Below are positions 9,596 to 19,222 of a stretch of DNA of 44,714 nucleotides, in pieces. Origin of the DNA: Paludibacter jiangxiensis (lineage in GTDB: Bacteria; Bacteroidota; Bacteroidia; Bacteroidales; Paludibacteraceae); the NCBI GenBank assembly GCA_945897785.1, contig CAMDGD010000011.1, positions 1-44,714 on the forward strand, given 5' to 3'. Below the pieces are notes generated by a model. It worked only from the letters and a program-made list of their open reading frames with translations. It was not told where the DNA came from and did not search any database. Numbering within the stretch: position 1 is the first letter of the stretch; every line of letters begins with the position of its first letter. The position numbers and the translations under genes are program-made.

Positions 9596-10207
9596 ATGCA
9601 AGATGTCTTGGTTGTAGGGTTTCGTTTTGTACAAATGCATGTTGAACTAATTGCTGTAGTACTTAGCTTGGTATATATCTTTTTATGCATTTTTCAAAAC
9701 AATTGGTGCTGGTTGTTTGGAGGGTTAGGAGCTGCTTTGTATATTCCTACTTTTTATACCCATGGTTTTTATGCCGATATGAGTTTGCAGTTTTATTATG
9801 TATTTATAAGCATTTATGGTTGGTATAATTGGAAATACGGAAAACATAAAAAATCAGCAGATACTATCCCTATATTGCGTATTAGTTTGAAGAAAGCCCT
9901 TCAGTTAAGTGCTGTTGGGTTACTTGTTTTTGGTTTGTATGTATGGGTACTTTCACAAACCGATTCTCAATTTATTTGGAGCGATTCTTTTGTAACCGCT
10001 AGTGCTATTATAGCAACTTATATGCTGTCTAAAAAGTATATCGAAAATTGGTTGGTTTTTTTGGTGTCCGACTTGGCAGCCGTTGCCTTATTCTTATATA
10101 AAGAGATGTATCCAACAGTTTTTCTAACAGCCGTTTATACCCTTATGTGTATTTGGGGATATATTGATTGGCACAAGGCCTTACAAAAACAAAATGCGGT
10201 AGCATGA
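9596..10207 (+). CDS. pnuC: PnuC nicotinamide riboside transporter
   Basis: A 203-residue inner-membrane protein with about seven helices and PnuC landmarks: FQNNWCWLFG, SLQFYYVFISIYGWYNWKYG, and a late YTLMCIWGYIDW. The family imports nicotinamide riboside by facilitated diffusion, driven by intracellular phosphorylation. The stop codon overlaps the start of a kinase gene (ATGA at 10204-10207), and that kinase is exactly the one needed to trap the substrate. No NAD-sensing riboswitch is apparent, since the gene follows the protease gene directly. Confidence 0.9.
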   Translation: MQDVLVVGFRFVQMHVELIAVVLSLVYIFLCIFQNNWCWLFGGLGAALYIPTFYTHGFYADMSLQFYYVFISIYGWYNWKYGKHKKSADTIPILRISLKKALQLSAVGLLVFGLYVWVLSQTDSQFIWSDSFVTASAIIATYMLSKKYIENWLVFLVSDLAAVALFLYKEMYPTVFLTAVYTLMCIWGYIDWHKALQKQNAVA

Positions 10208-10728
10208 AAATAATTAGTATCATCGGACCGGAATCTACCGGAAAAACAATGCTTGCAAGTGCCTTAGCAAAACAATATGCTTGCCCTTGGATACCGGAAT
10301 ATGCCCGTACTTATATCGAAAGCTTGACACGCCCGTACAATTATCAAGATGTTGAGTTTATTGCGCAAAAGCAAGTGGCTGCACAAAAACAAGCAATAGC
10401 AACTTTTGCGCACGAAAAACCGTATTTATTTCTTGATACCGATTTGATTATTACCAAAGTGTGGTTTTTGCACGTATATCAAACTTGTCCTAATTGGTTA
10501 CAAGATGCTATTGTAGCTACACAAATTGATGCTTTTTTGCTTTGTCAGGCAGACCTCCCTTGGGAGGCAGATCCGGTAAGAGAAAACGGCCATCTACGAA
10601 CTTTCTTTTATGATTGGTATCAGCGAGAAATTGAAGCATTAGATACACCCTTTTTTATAGTTAATGGAGTTGGAGCTAAGCGAATCCAAACTGCTATAAA
10701 AGCTATTGAAGATTGGTGTGCGAAATAG
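10204..10728 (+). CDS. NadR-type nicotinamide riboside kinase (stand-alone kinase domain)
   Basis: A 174-residue P-loop kinase: MKIISIIGPESTGKT gives the Walker A (GPESTGKT), followed by EYARTYIE, a FLDTDLI Walker-B-like segment, and DPVRENGH in the lid. This matches the C-terminal kinase domain of NadR, which phosphorylates nicotinamide riboside to NMN. The adenylyltransferase and repressor domains of enterobacterial NadR are absent. The start at 10204 is chosen over an upstream ATG because it begins the P-loop strand and overlaps the pnuC stop as ATGA. With pnuC it forms an NAD-salvage pair. Confidence 0.85.
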   Translation: MKIISIIGPESTGKTMLASALAKQYACPWIPEYARTYIESLTRPYNYQDVEFIAQKQVAAQKQAIATFAHEKPYLFLDTDLIITKVWFLHVYQTCPNWLQDAIVATQIDAFLLCQADLPWEADPVRENGHLRTFFYDWYQREIEALDTPFFIVNGVGAKRIQTAIKAIEDWCAK

Positions 10729-10788
10729 CGTTTTCTTTTGCCAAATGCGAGTCTATTTTTAGGTGTCGGTAAGCACAAAACAATTTTG

Positions 10789-10796
10789 TATCTTTG
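10789..10796 (+). promoter_or_regulatory. -7 element of the serine acetyltransferase gene
   Basis: TATCTTTG, 21 bases before the ATG at 10818; the -33 region is weak. It overlaps an upstream in-frame ATG at 10794, arguing for the later start. Confidence 0.65.
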
Positions 10797-10817
10797 TTGT
10801 TCAAAAATATACATAGT

Positions 10818-11699
10818 ATGAGTAAATCTAATCAGCCAATTATTGCCAAGGCTATACAAGCCTTAAGCGATTTGGATACCATCAAAAAAGTTTGTTACCA
10901 AAAACAACGTGGCGTACCCATGCCTTCTGTTGAGGCCTTAAAAGATGTGGTTACTTTAATTCGAGGCATCGTGTTTCCCGGATATTTTGGAAACGCCGCA
11001 GTTACTGCCCAAAGTATGCAAAAGCATATAGCCGATAGTGTACAAAGATTACATATTCAATTAACCGAACAGGTGTTGGCGGGTTTGAGTTTTTATAAAG
11101 AGAGTGAAGAAGATACGGCTATGCTGATGGAAAAAGCTAACGACATAGTTCTTTCATTTATTGCCAAATTGGCTGATATACGAGAAACACTGGCAACCGA
11201 TGTGCTGGCAGCGTATAATGGTGATCCGGCGGCAAAAAGTTTTGGAGAAATTATACTTTGCTATCCTGCTATTCGTGCTATTAGTAGCTACCGTATTGCG
11301 CATCAGCTTTTACTGTTGGATGTGCCACTTATACCAAGAATTATTACAGAGATGGCGCATTCCGAAACCGGAGTAGATATTCATCCGGGGGCAAAGATAG
11401 GTGACTTTTTCTATATTGACCACGGCACGGGCGTTGTTATTGGCGAAACGGCAATTATTGGCAAACATGTGCAGTTGTATCAAGGCGTAACCTTAGGAGC
11501 CAAAAGCTTTCCTATGGATGCACAAGGAAATCCGATAAAAGGAATTGATCGTCATCCTATTTTAGAAGATAATGTTATTGTTTATTCCAATGCTTCTATT
11601 TTAGGTAGAATAACGATTGGCAAGGGAGCTATTATTGGTGGCAATATTTGGGTAGATCAAAATGTACCTGCGGGAGGTAAGGTGCTACAAAAGAAATAA
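10818..11699 (+). CDS. cysE: Serine O-acetyltransferase
   Basis: A 293-residue enzyme that acetylates serine to O-acetylserine, the first step of cysteine synthesis. An N-terminal helical domain is followed by a left-handed beta-helix: HPGAKIGDFFYIDHGTGVVI, GETAIIGKHV, then HPILEDNVIVYSNASILGRI and GKGAIIGG. The catalytic region DHGTGVVIGE is intact. Length and architecture match the Bacteroidota EpsC-like form, longer at the N terminus than E. coli CysE. The start at 10818 is supported by the -7 element overlapping the earlier ATG. No cysK is adjacent. Confidence 0.92.
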   Translation: MSKSNQPIIAKAIQALSDLDTIKKVCYQKQRGVPMPSVEALKDVVTLIRGIVFPGYFGNAAVTAQSMQKHIADSVQRLHIQLTEQVLAGLSFYKESEEDTAMLMEKANDIVLSFIAKLADIRETLATDVLAAYNGDPAAKSFGEIILCYPAIRAISSYRIAHQLLLLDVPLIPRIITEMAHSETGVDIHPGAKIGDFFYIDHGTGVVIGETAIIGKHVQLYQGVTLGAKSFPMDAQGNPIKGIDRHPILEDNVIVYSNASILGRITIGKGAIIGGNIWVDQNVPAGGKVLQKK

Positions 11700-11750
11700 T
11701 TAACATTTTTGGTTTTTTTCATAGTAGAAAACGGATAGAAATAAATATTG

Positions 11751-12920
11751 ATGAAAGCATCTTTCCAAATCATAGCAAAAACTTTTAAAGGGTTAGAAGA
11801 AGTGCTAGCCACCGAACTTATTAATTTAGGGGCTGATGAAGTGCAAATTGAACGCCGAGCGGTTAGTTGTAAAGGAGATAAGGCCTTTTTGTATAAGGCA
11901 AATTTGCACTGCAGAACGGCTTCTCGTTTTTTAGTGCCTATAAAACAGTTTGAGGCTAAAAATGCCGATGATGTGTATGCGCAAGTTAAAACAATTGATT
12001 GGGAGCAATACATCGGATTAAAAACTACATTTTCAATCGATGCTACTGTTTTCTCCGATGTTTTTACTCATTCAAAATTTGTTTCATATAGGGTAAAAGA
12101 TGCTATAGTAGATCAATTTAAAGAGAAATATGATAATCGACCTTCAGTAAGTATTACAAATCCCGATCTGGTGATTAATATTCATGTGGCTCAAACTCGT
12201 TGTACAATTTCTATTGACAGCTCTGGCGAATCATTGCACAAAAGAGGTTACCGTAACACGCAAACAGAAGCTCCTATTAACGAGGCTTTAGCCGCAGGAA
12301 TGTTATTACTAGCCGGTTGGGATGGCAAAATGAATTTTGTTGATCCAATGTGTGGCTCCGGAACTTTCTTAATTGAAGCAGCTTTAATTGCTTTAAATAT
12401 TCCTCCGGGTATATTCCGCAAAGCTTTTGGATTTGAGAAATGGAAGGATTTTGATAAAGAACTTTTTGATCAACTATATAATGACGATAGTTACGAACGC
12501 GAATTTGCTTTTAAAATTATTGGCTCCGATATATCTCCAAATGCGATAAAAATTGCCGAACAAAACATAAAAAGTGCCGGTTTAAGTAAGTATATCGAAC
12601 TTAAAATGGAATCAATAGCCGATGTTCAATTCCCTGAAGACAAGTGTTTGATGGTTTGTAATCCTCCTTATGGAGAGCGTTTGCAATCGAAGGATCTTTT
12701 TGGTTTGTATGAAAATATCGGTCGTATGTTGAAATTTAAGTTTGCCGGAAACCAAGCATGGATTATTAGTTCTGACGAAAATTGTTTGTATAAAATCGGG
12801 TTAAAACCATCGCAAAAAATAGCCCTGCTTAATGGAGATTTGGACTGTTGGTATTGCAATTATGAGCTATTTGCAGGAAAACGGAGCGAATTTGTTCGCG
12901 ACAAAAACACCAACGATTAG
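11751..12920 (+). CDS. rlmL: THUMP-domain 23S rRNA methyltransferase (RlmL-like)
   Basis: A 389-residue class I SAM-dependent RNA methyltransferase. The N-terminal ~160 residues form the ferredoxin-like plus THUMP RNA-binding region (KTFKGLEEVLATEL, FTHSKFVSYRVKDAIVDQF). The catalytic part has motif I DPMCGSG at 198-204, GSDISPNAI, and motif IV NPPYGER at 304-310, as in N2-guanine methyltransferases of the RlmL/RlmK group. It corresponds to the N-terminal half of E. coli RlmKL; the RlmK half is missing, as is usual outside gamma-proteobacteria. A TTG immediately before the ATG is not used as start here. It converges with the radical SAM gene, four bases apart. Confidence 0.9.
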   Translation: MKASFQIIAKTFKGLEEVLATELINLGADEVQIERRAVSCKGDKAFLYKANLHCRTASRFLVPIKQFEAKNADDVYAQVKTIDWEQYIGLKTTFSIDATVFSDVFTHSKFVSYRVKDAIVDQFKEKYDNRPSVSITNPDLVINIHVAQTRCTISIDSSGESLHKRGYRNTQTEAPINEALAAGMLLLAGWDGKMNFVDPMCGSGTFLIEAALIALNIPPGIFRKAFGFEKWKDFDKELFDQLYNDDSYEREFAFKIIGSDISPNAIKIAEQNIKSAGLSKYIELKMESIADVQFPEDKCLMVCNPPYGERLQSKDLFGLYENIGRMLKFKFAGNQAWIISSDENCLYKIGLKPSQKIALLNGDLDCWYCNYELFAGKRSEFVRDKNTND

Positions 12921-12924
12921 TTAC

Positions 12925-13902
12925 TTATACTATGCAATTGCGGCAAATTTCAATCCCTTTTCTATCGGTTAGTACTTGTTCTCTAAATGCTTGTGCCTTT
13001 TGGCTGTGCCAAATTACTCGCAAGGAGTGTTCTCGAATGTTTCCAAATACATGTGTTCCGTTTTTATCAAAGCTACAAGGCACTACATCGCCTGTAACAG
13101 TGATTACCGCACCGCTAAATGCACGCCAACATCGATTGCGCATTTTCTTTTTACGCCGATAAGTGCCATCGGCATTTTTCTTATACCTAGCATATTTTTG
13201 CTTTGTAGGAATTAAATCGCTGCCATGTTTATAATCACATATTTGTGCAGATTTTAACGATAGTTTATCCACTTCAAGTTGTTTTGCTAATTTTTTTACA
13301 GCAACAAGTTGATGCTCGTTATGCTTAAGTACTAAAAATTGCATTTCCAACAAAGGTGTTTTTTTGTGCATGGCTCTTTTCCATTTTTGTATGTTTGCAA
13401 TCCCATTTATAGCAAGAGATAGCAAGCCATTCTGACGGTATTTTTCGTACACTTCTTGTGTAGTGCCATCAATCGAAACAATAAGTTTATTTACTCCTGA
13501 CTCCACAATATTTTTTGCCATTTCATCGTTAAGTAGCTGTGCATTGGTAGAAATGGCTACATAAAGATTGGCTTTCTTTGCAATTTGGATCATTTTAATT
13601 ATTTCGGGATGCAATAGAGGTTCTCCTTGAAAATAAAGCGTAAGATAAAAAAGTCCTTGCCGTGATTGCTGAATGATGTTGCGGTAAGTTTCGAGCTCCA
13701 TTTGTGCTTTCTTTCGAGCTAAAGTTCCATTTCCTACAGGGCATTCCGGACAAGATAAGTTGCAAAAATTTACCGGTTCTACAGATAAAGTTAGTGGCAT
13801 ACCAAAAGCAATGGGTTTCTTTAAAAACAAGGAGATGAGAAACCCACTAAAAACAAGTACGGCATTTTTAATTTTCAGCACCGAAAATAGCATGAGGGAC
13901 AT
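12925..13902 (-). CDS. Radical SAM/SPASM domain protein
   Basis: A 325-residue protein with a hydrophobic N-terminal segment (about 11-28) and then the radical SAM cluster motif CNLSCPEC (Cys47, Cys51, Cys54). YFQGEPLLHPE, ISTNAQLL and VSIDGTTQEVY follow. A C-terminal SPASM-like cysteine set (CW near 260, VPCSFDKNG, ICRNC at the very end) should bind a further Fe-S cluster. Members modify peptides or small molecules, but no precursor peptide is visible nearby. The product ends immediately after the last Cys-Ile-Val. A second ATG at codon 4 is an alternative start. Confidence 0.85.
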   Translation of the reverse strand: MSLMLFSVLKIKNAVLVFSGFLISLFLKKPIAFGMPLTLSVEPVNFCNLSCPECPVGNGTLARKKAQMELETYRNIIQQSRQGLFYLTLYFQGEPLLHPEIIKMIQIAKKANLYVAISTNAQLLNDEMAKNIVESGVNKLIVSIDGTTQEVYEKYRQNGLLSLAINGIANIQKWKRAMHKKTPLLEMQFLVLKHNEHQLVAVKKLAKQLEVDKLSLKSAQICDYKHGSDLIPTKQKYARYKKNADGTYRRKKKMRNRCWRAFSGAVITVTGDVVPCSFDKNGTHVFGNIREHSLRVIWHSQKAQAFREQVLTDRKGIEICRNCIV

Positions 13903-14134
13903 ATCAATTAATTGTTAAAAAAAAAATGACAAGCAAAGTTTTAGTAATTAATTACATAATTTACAATAAAGAGGCGAATATTAATATAAATTAACTAAAC
14001 TTACACCGTTACCGTTCATCTTTTTTTACTGTAAAAGTAGGTAATCTAATTTATTATTATGAATTTTGTCAATTCTAATTTAAAAAAAAATACAATTTAT
14101 AAACAGAACATTTTCAATTAAAACTATTATTTTT

Positions 14135-15829
14135 ATGAAAAAGCACTTATTTCTAGCAACTGCTGCGCTTGTTATGGCTTTATCTTTTATGTCATGTAAA
14201 AACATGGGCCCATTAGCAACGGAGTATTTTAAAGTTGACCCTCCTGTATTAGAAGCCAAAGCCGGTAAGGTTGAAGCTACTATCTCAGGAACTTTCCCTG
14301 AAAAATATTTCAAGAAAAAATCTATCGTAGTGGTTACTCCTGTGTTGAAATACAACGGTACAGAAGAAAGACTTGCTACAGCTACTTTCCAAGGGGAGAA
14401 AGTGCAAGGAAACAACAAAAAAATTCAATACAAAGCCGGTGGAACTTACACGCACAGAGTGTCTTTCGATTTTAAACCGGGCATGGAAAAATCGGAATTG
14501 TATTTGCAGTTTGAAGTAAAAGAAGGTAACAAATCTACAGCTTTACCTGAAGTTAAAGTTGCTGATGGTATCAATTGTACTTATATGCTTGCTAAAGCTG
14601 TTCAATTAGAGCCTGCATTTGCAACTGATCAGCTCCAACGCACTATTGCTTCTCAACAAGAAGCGCAAATCAATTTCTTGGTAAACCAAGCAAGTATTCG
14701 TCCAACTGAATTGAAATCAGAAGACATTCTTGCTTTAACAGCAAAAATGCAAGAAGTTGCTGCTAATGAAGGTTCAAATGTAACCGGGATTGAAATCTTA
14801 GGATATGCTTCTCCTGAGGGTTCTATAGATATTAATACTAGTTTAGCTGAAAAAAGAGAAAAAGTTGCGGTTGAGTATATCAATAAACAAATGAAAGCGC
14901 TTCAAACGCAAGTAAATGTTGATTCAAGAAATACGCCGGAAGATTGGGAAGGTTTCCAACAACTGGTTCAATCTTCTTCTATTGAAGATAAGGAGCTTAT
15001 TTTAAGTGTATTGGCGCAATTTACCGATCCTGAACAACGGGAAGTAGAAATTCGTAAAATTGCAGCAGCATATAAAGTATTGGCAGACGATATCCTTCCT
15101 CAACTACGTCGTTCTAAAATGAAAATAAGTTTCGAAATTTCAGGAAAAACAGATGAGCAACTTATCGAAGCGGCTAAAAATACTCCAGATTCACTTACCG
15201 TAGAAGAATTGTTGTTTTCAGCTACTTTAGTACCTGACCTAGAAACAAAAGCTGTTATATACGAAAAGGCAGTAGATTTATTTGGTGGCGACTGGAGAAC
15301 GGTAAACAACTTAGGTGCTGTTAAATTGCTTCAAGGAAATGTAGATGAAGCAGAAAAACTATTTTCTAAAGCTATCGACCTAAATTCTTCTGTAAAAGAA
15401 ACAAATTACAACTGGGGTATAGTTAAAATGATGAAAGATGAATTGAAAATCGCTGAATCATTCTTAGGTAAAGCTGCTGGTATCGGTGCTAAATTAGATG
15501 CTGCTTTAGGTGTTATATACTTACATAAAGGAGATTATGGTGCAGCAAACAAAGCGCTAGGAGAAGACAAATCAAACAATGCTGTTATTGCAAAACTAGT
15601 AGTAAAAGACTTAGTTGCGGCTCAAAAAGTATTGAACGATATTAAAGCTCCTAACGAAATGACTAGCTATCTAACCGCAATTATAGCTGCAAGATCAGGG
15701 GATAAAGAAGGCGTATTATCTAACTTAGCAAAAGCAGTTAAAGATCCTGCTTTGAAATCGCGTGCAGCAGTGGATATCGAATTTGCAAAATTTGCTGCTG
15801 ATCCTGCTTTCGCAGCTATCGCAAAATAA
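14135..15829 (+). CDS. OmpA-like/TPR lipoprotein
   Basis: A 564-residue envelope lipoprotein. A signal peptide ends in the lipobox LSFMSC with Cys21 as lipid anchor. A beta-rich region (about 30-165) precedes an OmpA-like segment (about 215-255: ITGIEILGYASPEGS-type motif, then NTSLAEKREKVAVEYI) that in relatives contacts peptidoglycan. TPR-like helical repeats lie near 385-450 (NNLGAVKLLQGNVDEAEKLF). Codon usage is more uniform than its neighbours, which suggests high expression. It is probably a structural outer-membrane/periplasm protein; its precise role is not known to me. A strong terminator follows. Confidence 0.75.
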   Translation: MKKHLFLATAALVMALSFMSCKNMGPLATEYFKVDPPVLEAKAGKVEATISGTFPEKYFKKKSIVVVTPVLKYNGTEERLATATFQGEKVQGNNKKIQYKAGGTYTHRVSFDFKPGMEKSELYLQFEVKEGNKSTALPEVKVADGINCTYMLAKAVQLEPAFATDQLQRTIASQQEAQINFLVNQASIRPTELKSEDILALTAKMQEVAANEGSNVTGIEILGYASPEGSIDINTSLAEKREKVAVEYINKQMKALQTQVNVDSRNTPEDWEGFQQLVQSSSIEDKELILSVLAQFTDPEQREVEIRKIAAAYKVLADDILPQLRRSKMKISFEISGKTDEQLIEAAKNTPDSLTVEELLFSATLVPDLETKAVIYEKAVDLFGGDWRTVNNLGAVKLLQGNVDEAEKLFSKAIDLNSSVKETNYNWGIVKMMKDELKIAESFLGKAAGIGAKLDAALGVIYLHKGDYGAANKALGEDKSNNAVIAKLVVKDLVAAQKVLNDIKAPNEMTSYLTAIIAARSGDKEGVLSNLAKAVKDPALKSRAAVDIEFAKFAADPAFAAIAK

Positions 15830-15852
15830 GAAGCACTACAGTATTATATAAG

Positions 15853-15884
15853 AAGTCCGATTCTTTTGGGAATCGGACTTTTTT
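15853..15884 (+). terminator. Rho-independent terminator
   Basis: An 11-bp perfect stem (15853-15863 with 15870-15880) around a 6-base loop, followed by T residues, 24 bases after the OmpA/TPR lipoprotein gene. Confidence 0.95.
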
Positions 15885-15958
15885 ATACCAAAATTTTGTA
15901 TAAAAAAAGGGTAATTTTAGTGAATTGTGAGCAAATTTTATTATTCATAATTTCAATG

Positions 15959-15966
15959 TATATTTG
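15959..15966 (+). promoter_or_regulatory. -7 element for the rsfS-ftsH-lutC operon
   Basis: TATATTTG, 69 bases before the rsfS start; TTTT about 20 bases upstream may serve as -33. Confidence 0.6.
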
Positions 15967-16034
15967 CAAAGAAATTTAATTACTTATAAATTGGTCTAAA
16001 TACGGCAAAATAGTAAGCTTACGAAACAATATAT

Positions 16035-16394
16035 ATGATTGATAATAAAAAAATTGCAGAAACGATTGTTGAAGGAATTCAAGAACTAAAGGGAAAAAAA
16101 ATTGTTGTTGTGGATATGACTATGCTGTTTGAAAGAGCTTGCGATTATTTTGTTATTTGCGAAGCAAATTCATCAACTCATGTTGGTTCAATATCCAATT
16201 CTATAAGGACAGTAGTAAAAGAACGGATAGGAATTAAGCCTTTTGCTGTTGACGGACAAGAAAATGCCCAGTGGGTAGCATTTGATTACGGACAAGTACT
16301 AGCTCATGTCTTTCAGCCTGAAGTTCGTTCATTTTATGATTTAGAACACTTATGGGCAGATGCTCAAACAATAGAAATCGAAGATATTACTTAA
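16035..16394 (+). CDS. rsfS: Ribosome silencing factor RsfS
   Basis: A 119-residue protein of the RsfS/Iojap (DUF143) family, which binds ribosomal protein uL14 on the 50S subunit and blocks joining of the subunits under nutrient limitation. Conserved features are VVDMT, ACDYFVICEANSSTHV, the VDGQENAQWVAFDYG stretch, and VHVF-type AHVFQPEVRSFYDLEHLW. Length is normal. It is first of a three-gene operon with ftsH 10 bases downstream, an order common in Bacteroidota. Confidence 0.95.
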   Translation: MIDNKKIAETIVEGIQELKGKKIVVVDMTMLFERACDYFVICEANSSTHVGSISNSIRTVVKERIGIKPFAVDGQENAQWVAFDYGQVLAHVFQPEVRSFYDLEHLWADAQTIEIEDIT

Positions 16395-16404
16395 GTATAC
16401 ATAC

Positions 16405-18429
16405 ATGGAAAACGAAAAAAAAACTAAGCCGGATTTATCAGGGAAAAATAATAAGAATTTTTTCAAAAAGTACCTTAATTTAAATTGGATTTTCTTGGCC
16501 ATCTTTATTGTATTGATTGCCATGAATTTTGTTGGCGAGGATGTGAGTGTAAAAACCATTCCTTATACAGAATTTGAGAAATTAGTCGAGAATAAATCTG
16601 TAGAGAAAATCACTATCGTAACCAACGACAATTTCTTAGCTAGAGCTGAAATTAAAAAAGATTTAATTAGCACTGTTTTTGAAAAAAAGGAAATAAAAAA
16701 TCCAGAAAAGGGAATTGTAGAGGTTAACATTCCTTCGGTAGAGAAGGCTTCGGAGATGATTCGTGAAAAAGGATTTACCGGCGAGGTAAAGTATGTCCAA
16801 GACACCAATATTCTTAAAACCATATTATTCACTTTTGGACCTATTTTGTTATTGGTATTTTTATGGTTGTTTTTAATGCGAAAAATGGGTGGTGGAGGTC
16901 CTGCGGGCAACGTATTTAACGTTGGAAAATCTAGAGCTCAGCTGTTTGATAAAAACAATGTTTCAGTAAAAACAACTTTTAAAGATGTAGCCGGCCTTGC
17001 TGATGCAAAACAAGAGATTGAGGAAATTGTATCGTTCTTAAAGAATCCTTCTAAATATACCGAGTTGGGTGGTAAAATTCCTAAAGGAGCCTTACTTGTA
17101 GGCCCTCCCGGAACAGGAAAAACACTATTGGCTAAAGCTGTTGCCGGTGAAGCTGATGTGCCGTTCTTTACCATTTCCGGTTCTGATTTTGTTGAGATGT
17201 TTGTTGGTGTAGGGGCATCGCGTGTACGGGACTTATTCCGTCAGGCTAAAGAAAAATCACCATGTATTATTTTTATAGATGAGATAGACGCTGTTGGTAA
17301 AGCAAGAGGTAAAAACCCAAATTTTGGCTCAAACGATGAAAGAGAAAGCACCCTAAATCAATTATTAACTGAAATGGACGGCTTTGGAACAAATAGCGGC
17401 GTTATTATCTTAGCAGCAACCAACCGAGCTGATATTTTAGATAAAGCCCTATTGCGAGCAGGTCGTTTTGATAGACAAATACATGTTGGTTTGCCCGATG
17501 TAAACGAACGAAGAGAAATTTTTCATGTACACCTTAGGCCGTTAAAAATTTCTAGTGACTTAGATGTGGAGTTTTTAGCCAAACAAACACCCGGGTTTTC
17601 GGGAGCCGATATTGCTAATGTTTGCAATGAGTCTGCTTTGATTGCAGCAAGGAAAGATAAAAAAGTAATCGAAAAGGGAGATTTTCTTGATGCTGTTGAC
17701 CGTATAGTTGGGGGATTGGAGAAAAAAACAAAAATTATTACTTCAAGTGAAAAAAGAGCTATTGCTTTTCATGAAGCCGGACATGCAACTATTAGCTGGA
17801 TGATAGAATTTGCAGCTCCTTTGGTTAAAGTGACTATAGTACCTCGCGGAGAAGCCTTGGGTGCTGCTTGGTATTTGCCTGAAGAAAGAGTGATAACGAC
17901 CAAAGAGCATATGTTGGACGAGATGTGTTCTACCTTAGGAGGAAGAGCTGCGGAGGAAGTGTTTTTTAATACAGCTTCGACAGGAGCAATAAGTGATTTG
18001 GAAAGAGTAACCAAGCGAGCGTATGCCATGGTTGCATATTTCGGAATGAGTGAAAAGTTATCCAACTTAAGTTTCTACGATTCTTCGGGTTCAAACGAGT
18101 ATGGGTTTACCAAACCGTATAGTGAAAAAACGGCCGAATTGATAGACAGTGAAGCTAAGTCAATTGTTGCCGAACAATACAAAAGAGCCAAGCAAATTTT
18201 AGTCGAGAACAAGAAAGGGCACAATGAATTGGCTGAATTACTCGTTGAAAAGGAAGTTATTTTTACTGAAGATTTGGAGCGGATTTTTGGCAAACGACCT
18301 TGGCAAACTAGAACCGATGAGCTGATGCGTGAAAGCACAACAAAAAAGGTAGAAGAGAACATAGAAGAGAACATAGTGTCAACCCCTACCGAACAAACAA
18401 GCACAGAAGACACCCCTACCAATGCCTAA
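16405..18429 (+). CDS. ftsH: ATP-dependent zinc metalloprotease FtsH
   Basis: A 674-residue membrane-anchored AAA+ protease that degrades misfolded and regulatory membrane and soluble proteins. Transmembrane helices lie at about 24-45 and 130-155, flanking a periplasmic domain. The AAA module has Walker A GPPGTGKT at 233-240, Walker B IIFIDEID, and the second region of homology [21 protein letters not shown]. The zinc site HEAGH is at 456-460. The acidic, Thr-rich C-terminal tail is variable in the family. Its last eight bases overlap the lutC gene. Confidence 0.97.
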   Translation: MENEKKTKPDLSGKNNKNFFKKYLNLNWIFLAIFIVLIAMNFVGEDVSVKTIPYTEFEKLVENKSVEKITIVTNDNFLARAEIKKDLISTVFEKKEIKNPEKGIVEVNIPSVEKASEMIREKGFTGEVKYVQDTNILKTILFTFGPILLLVFLWLFLMRKMGGGGPAGNVFNVGKSRAQLFDKNNVSVKTTFKDVAGLADAKQEIEEIVSFLKNPSKYTELGGKIPKGALLVGPPGTGKTLLAKAVAGEADVPFFTISGSDFVEMFVGVGASRVRDLFRQAKEKSPCIIFIDEIDAVGKARGKNPNFGSNDERESTLNQLLTEMDGFGTNSGVIILAATNRADILDKALLRAGRFDRQIHVGLPDVNERREIFHVHLRPLKISSDLDVEFLAKQTPGFSGADIANVCNESALIAARKDKKVIEKGDFLDAVDRIVGGLEKKTKIITSSEKRAIAFHEAGHATISWMIEFAAPLVKVTIVPRGEALGAAWYLPEERVITTKEHMLDEMCSTLGGRAAEEVFFNTASTGAISDLERVTKRAYAMVAYFGMSEKLSNLSFYDSSGSNEYGFTKPYSEKTAELIDSEAKSIVAEQYKRAKQILVENKKGHNELAELLVEKEVIFTEDLERIFGKRPWQTRTDELMRESTTKKVEENIEENIVSTPTEQTSTEDTPTNA

Positions 18430-19060
18430 TATTGATTCAAGAGAATTGATTTTAAGTAGGATACGGAAAGCAAAGACTATGCATTTGCCGCAAATACCTG
18501 CTCAGCCGGAACAAAACGCCTCTGTTTTTCATCCTATAACCGAGTCAGAGGCAACTTGTTTTAAAAAAGAGCTTGAGCTAGTGTCAGGAAAATGCGAAAT
18601 TTGCCCTACAGAGGCTGTGATGGCAAAAAAAATTCACCATTTTATTACAGACTCTGCTATAGATAAGCTCTTTTGTCGCGATAATGCTATTATCGAATTT
18701 TTACAAAAGAATAAGATTCCATATACTAACGATGAGGCTGAATTTACTACTATGCAAGCTGCGATTACTTCTTGTGAGTTTTTAGTGGCACGCACCGGTA
18801 CTGTCGTAGTTTCTTCTGCTGGAAATTCCGGTAGGCAACTGATGGTTTTTCCACCAATACATCTCGTAATTGCAACTAAAAAACGGCTCGTGCCTTATTT
18901 ATCTGATGCTATTACGGCCTTGCAACATCAATATGGAGACAATTTTCCTAGCTTGGTTTCCTTTGTAAGTGGTCCGAGTAGAACGGCAGATATAGAAAAA
19001 ACCTTGGTATTGGGAGCTCATGGACCAAAACAATTACAGGTTTTTTTGCATAATGAGTAG
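18422..19060 (+). CDS. lutC: LUD-domain protein, LutC/YkgG type
   Basis: A 212-residue protein of the LutC/YkgG (LUD, DUF162) family; features are the N-terminal SRELILSRIRKA, TRTGTVV-like ARTGTVVVSS, HLVIATKKRLVPYLSDA, and the family end motif SGPSRTADIEKTLVLGAHGPKQL. In Bacillus, LutC is part of the LutABC iron-sulfur complex that oxidises L-lactate to pyruvate. Here it overlaps ftsH by eight bases. Its expected partner, the lutB-like gene, lies 2.4 kb away after three phospholipid genes, and no lutA is seen in the window. Confidence 0.85.
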   Translation: MPNIDSRELILSRIRKAKTMHLPQIPAQPEQNASVFHPITESEATCFKKELELVSGKCEICPTEAVMAKKIHHFITDSAIDKLFCRDNAIIEFLQKNKIPYTNDEAEFTTMQAAITSCEFLVARTGTVVVSSAGNSGRQLMVFPPIHLVIATKKRLVPYLSDAITALQHQYGDNFPSLVSFVSGPSRTADIEKTLVLGAHGPKQLQVFLHNE

Positions 19061-19222
19061 AGATATATGCCTCTTTGAAATTGCAATAGCAGTTTTCTTA
19101 TAAAGTGTATATTAAGTATATTATATATTTGCTATGGCAATTAATTTCGATAAAAATATAAGCACTACAAGCTTTGAGTTGTTTTTATCACTATAGATTA
19201 CTTTATTTAAAATACTAAAGGC

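Noticed and set aside
19134-19196. A 20-codon ORF before cdsA with TATATTTG just upstream
   Set aside because: The -7 box ends two bases before the ATG, so transcription would begin inside the ORF.
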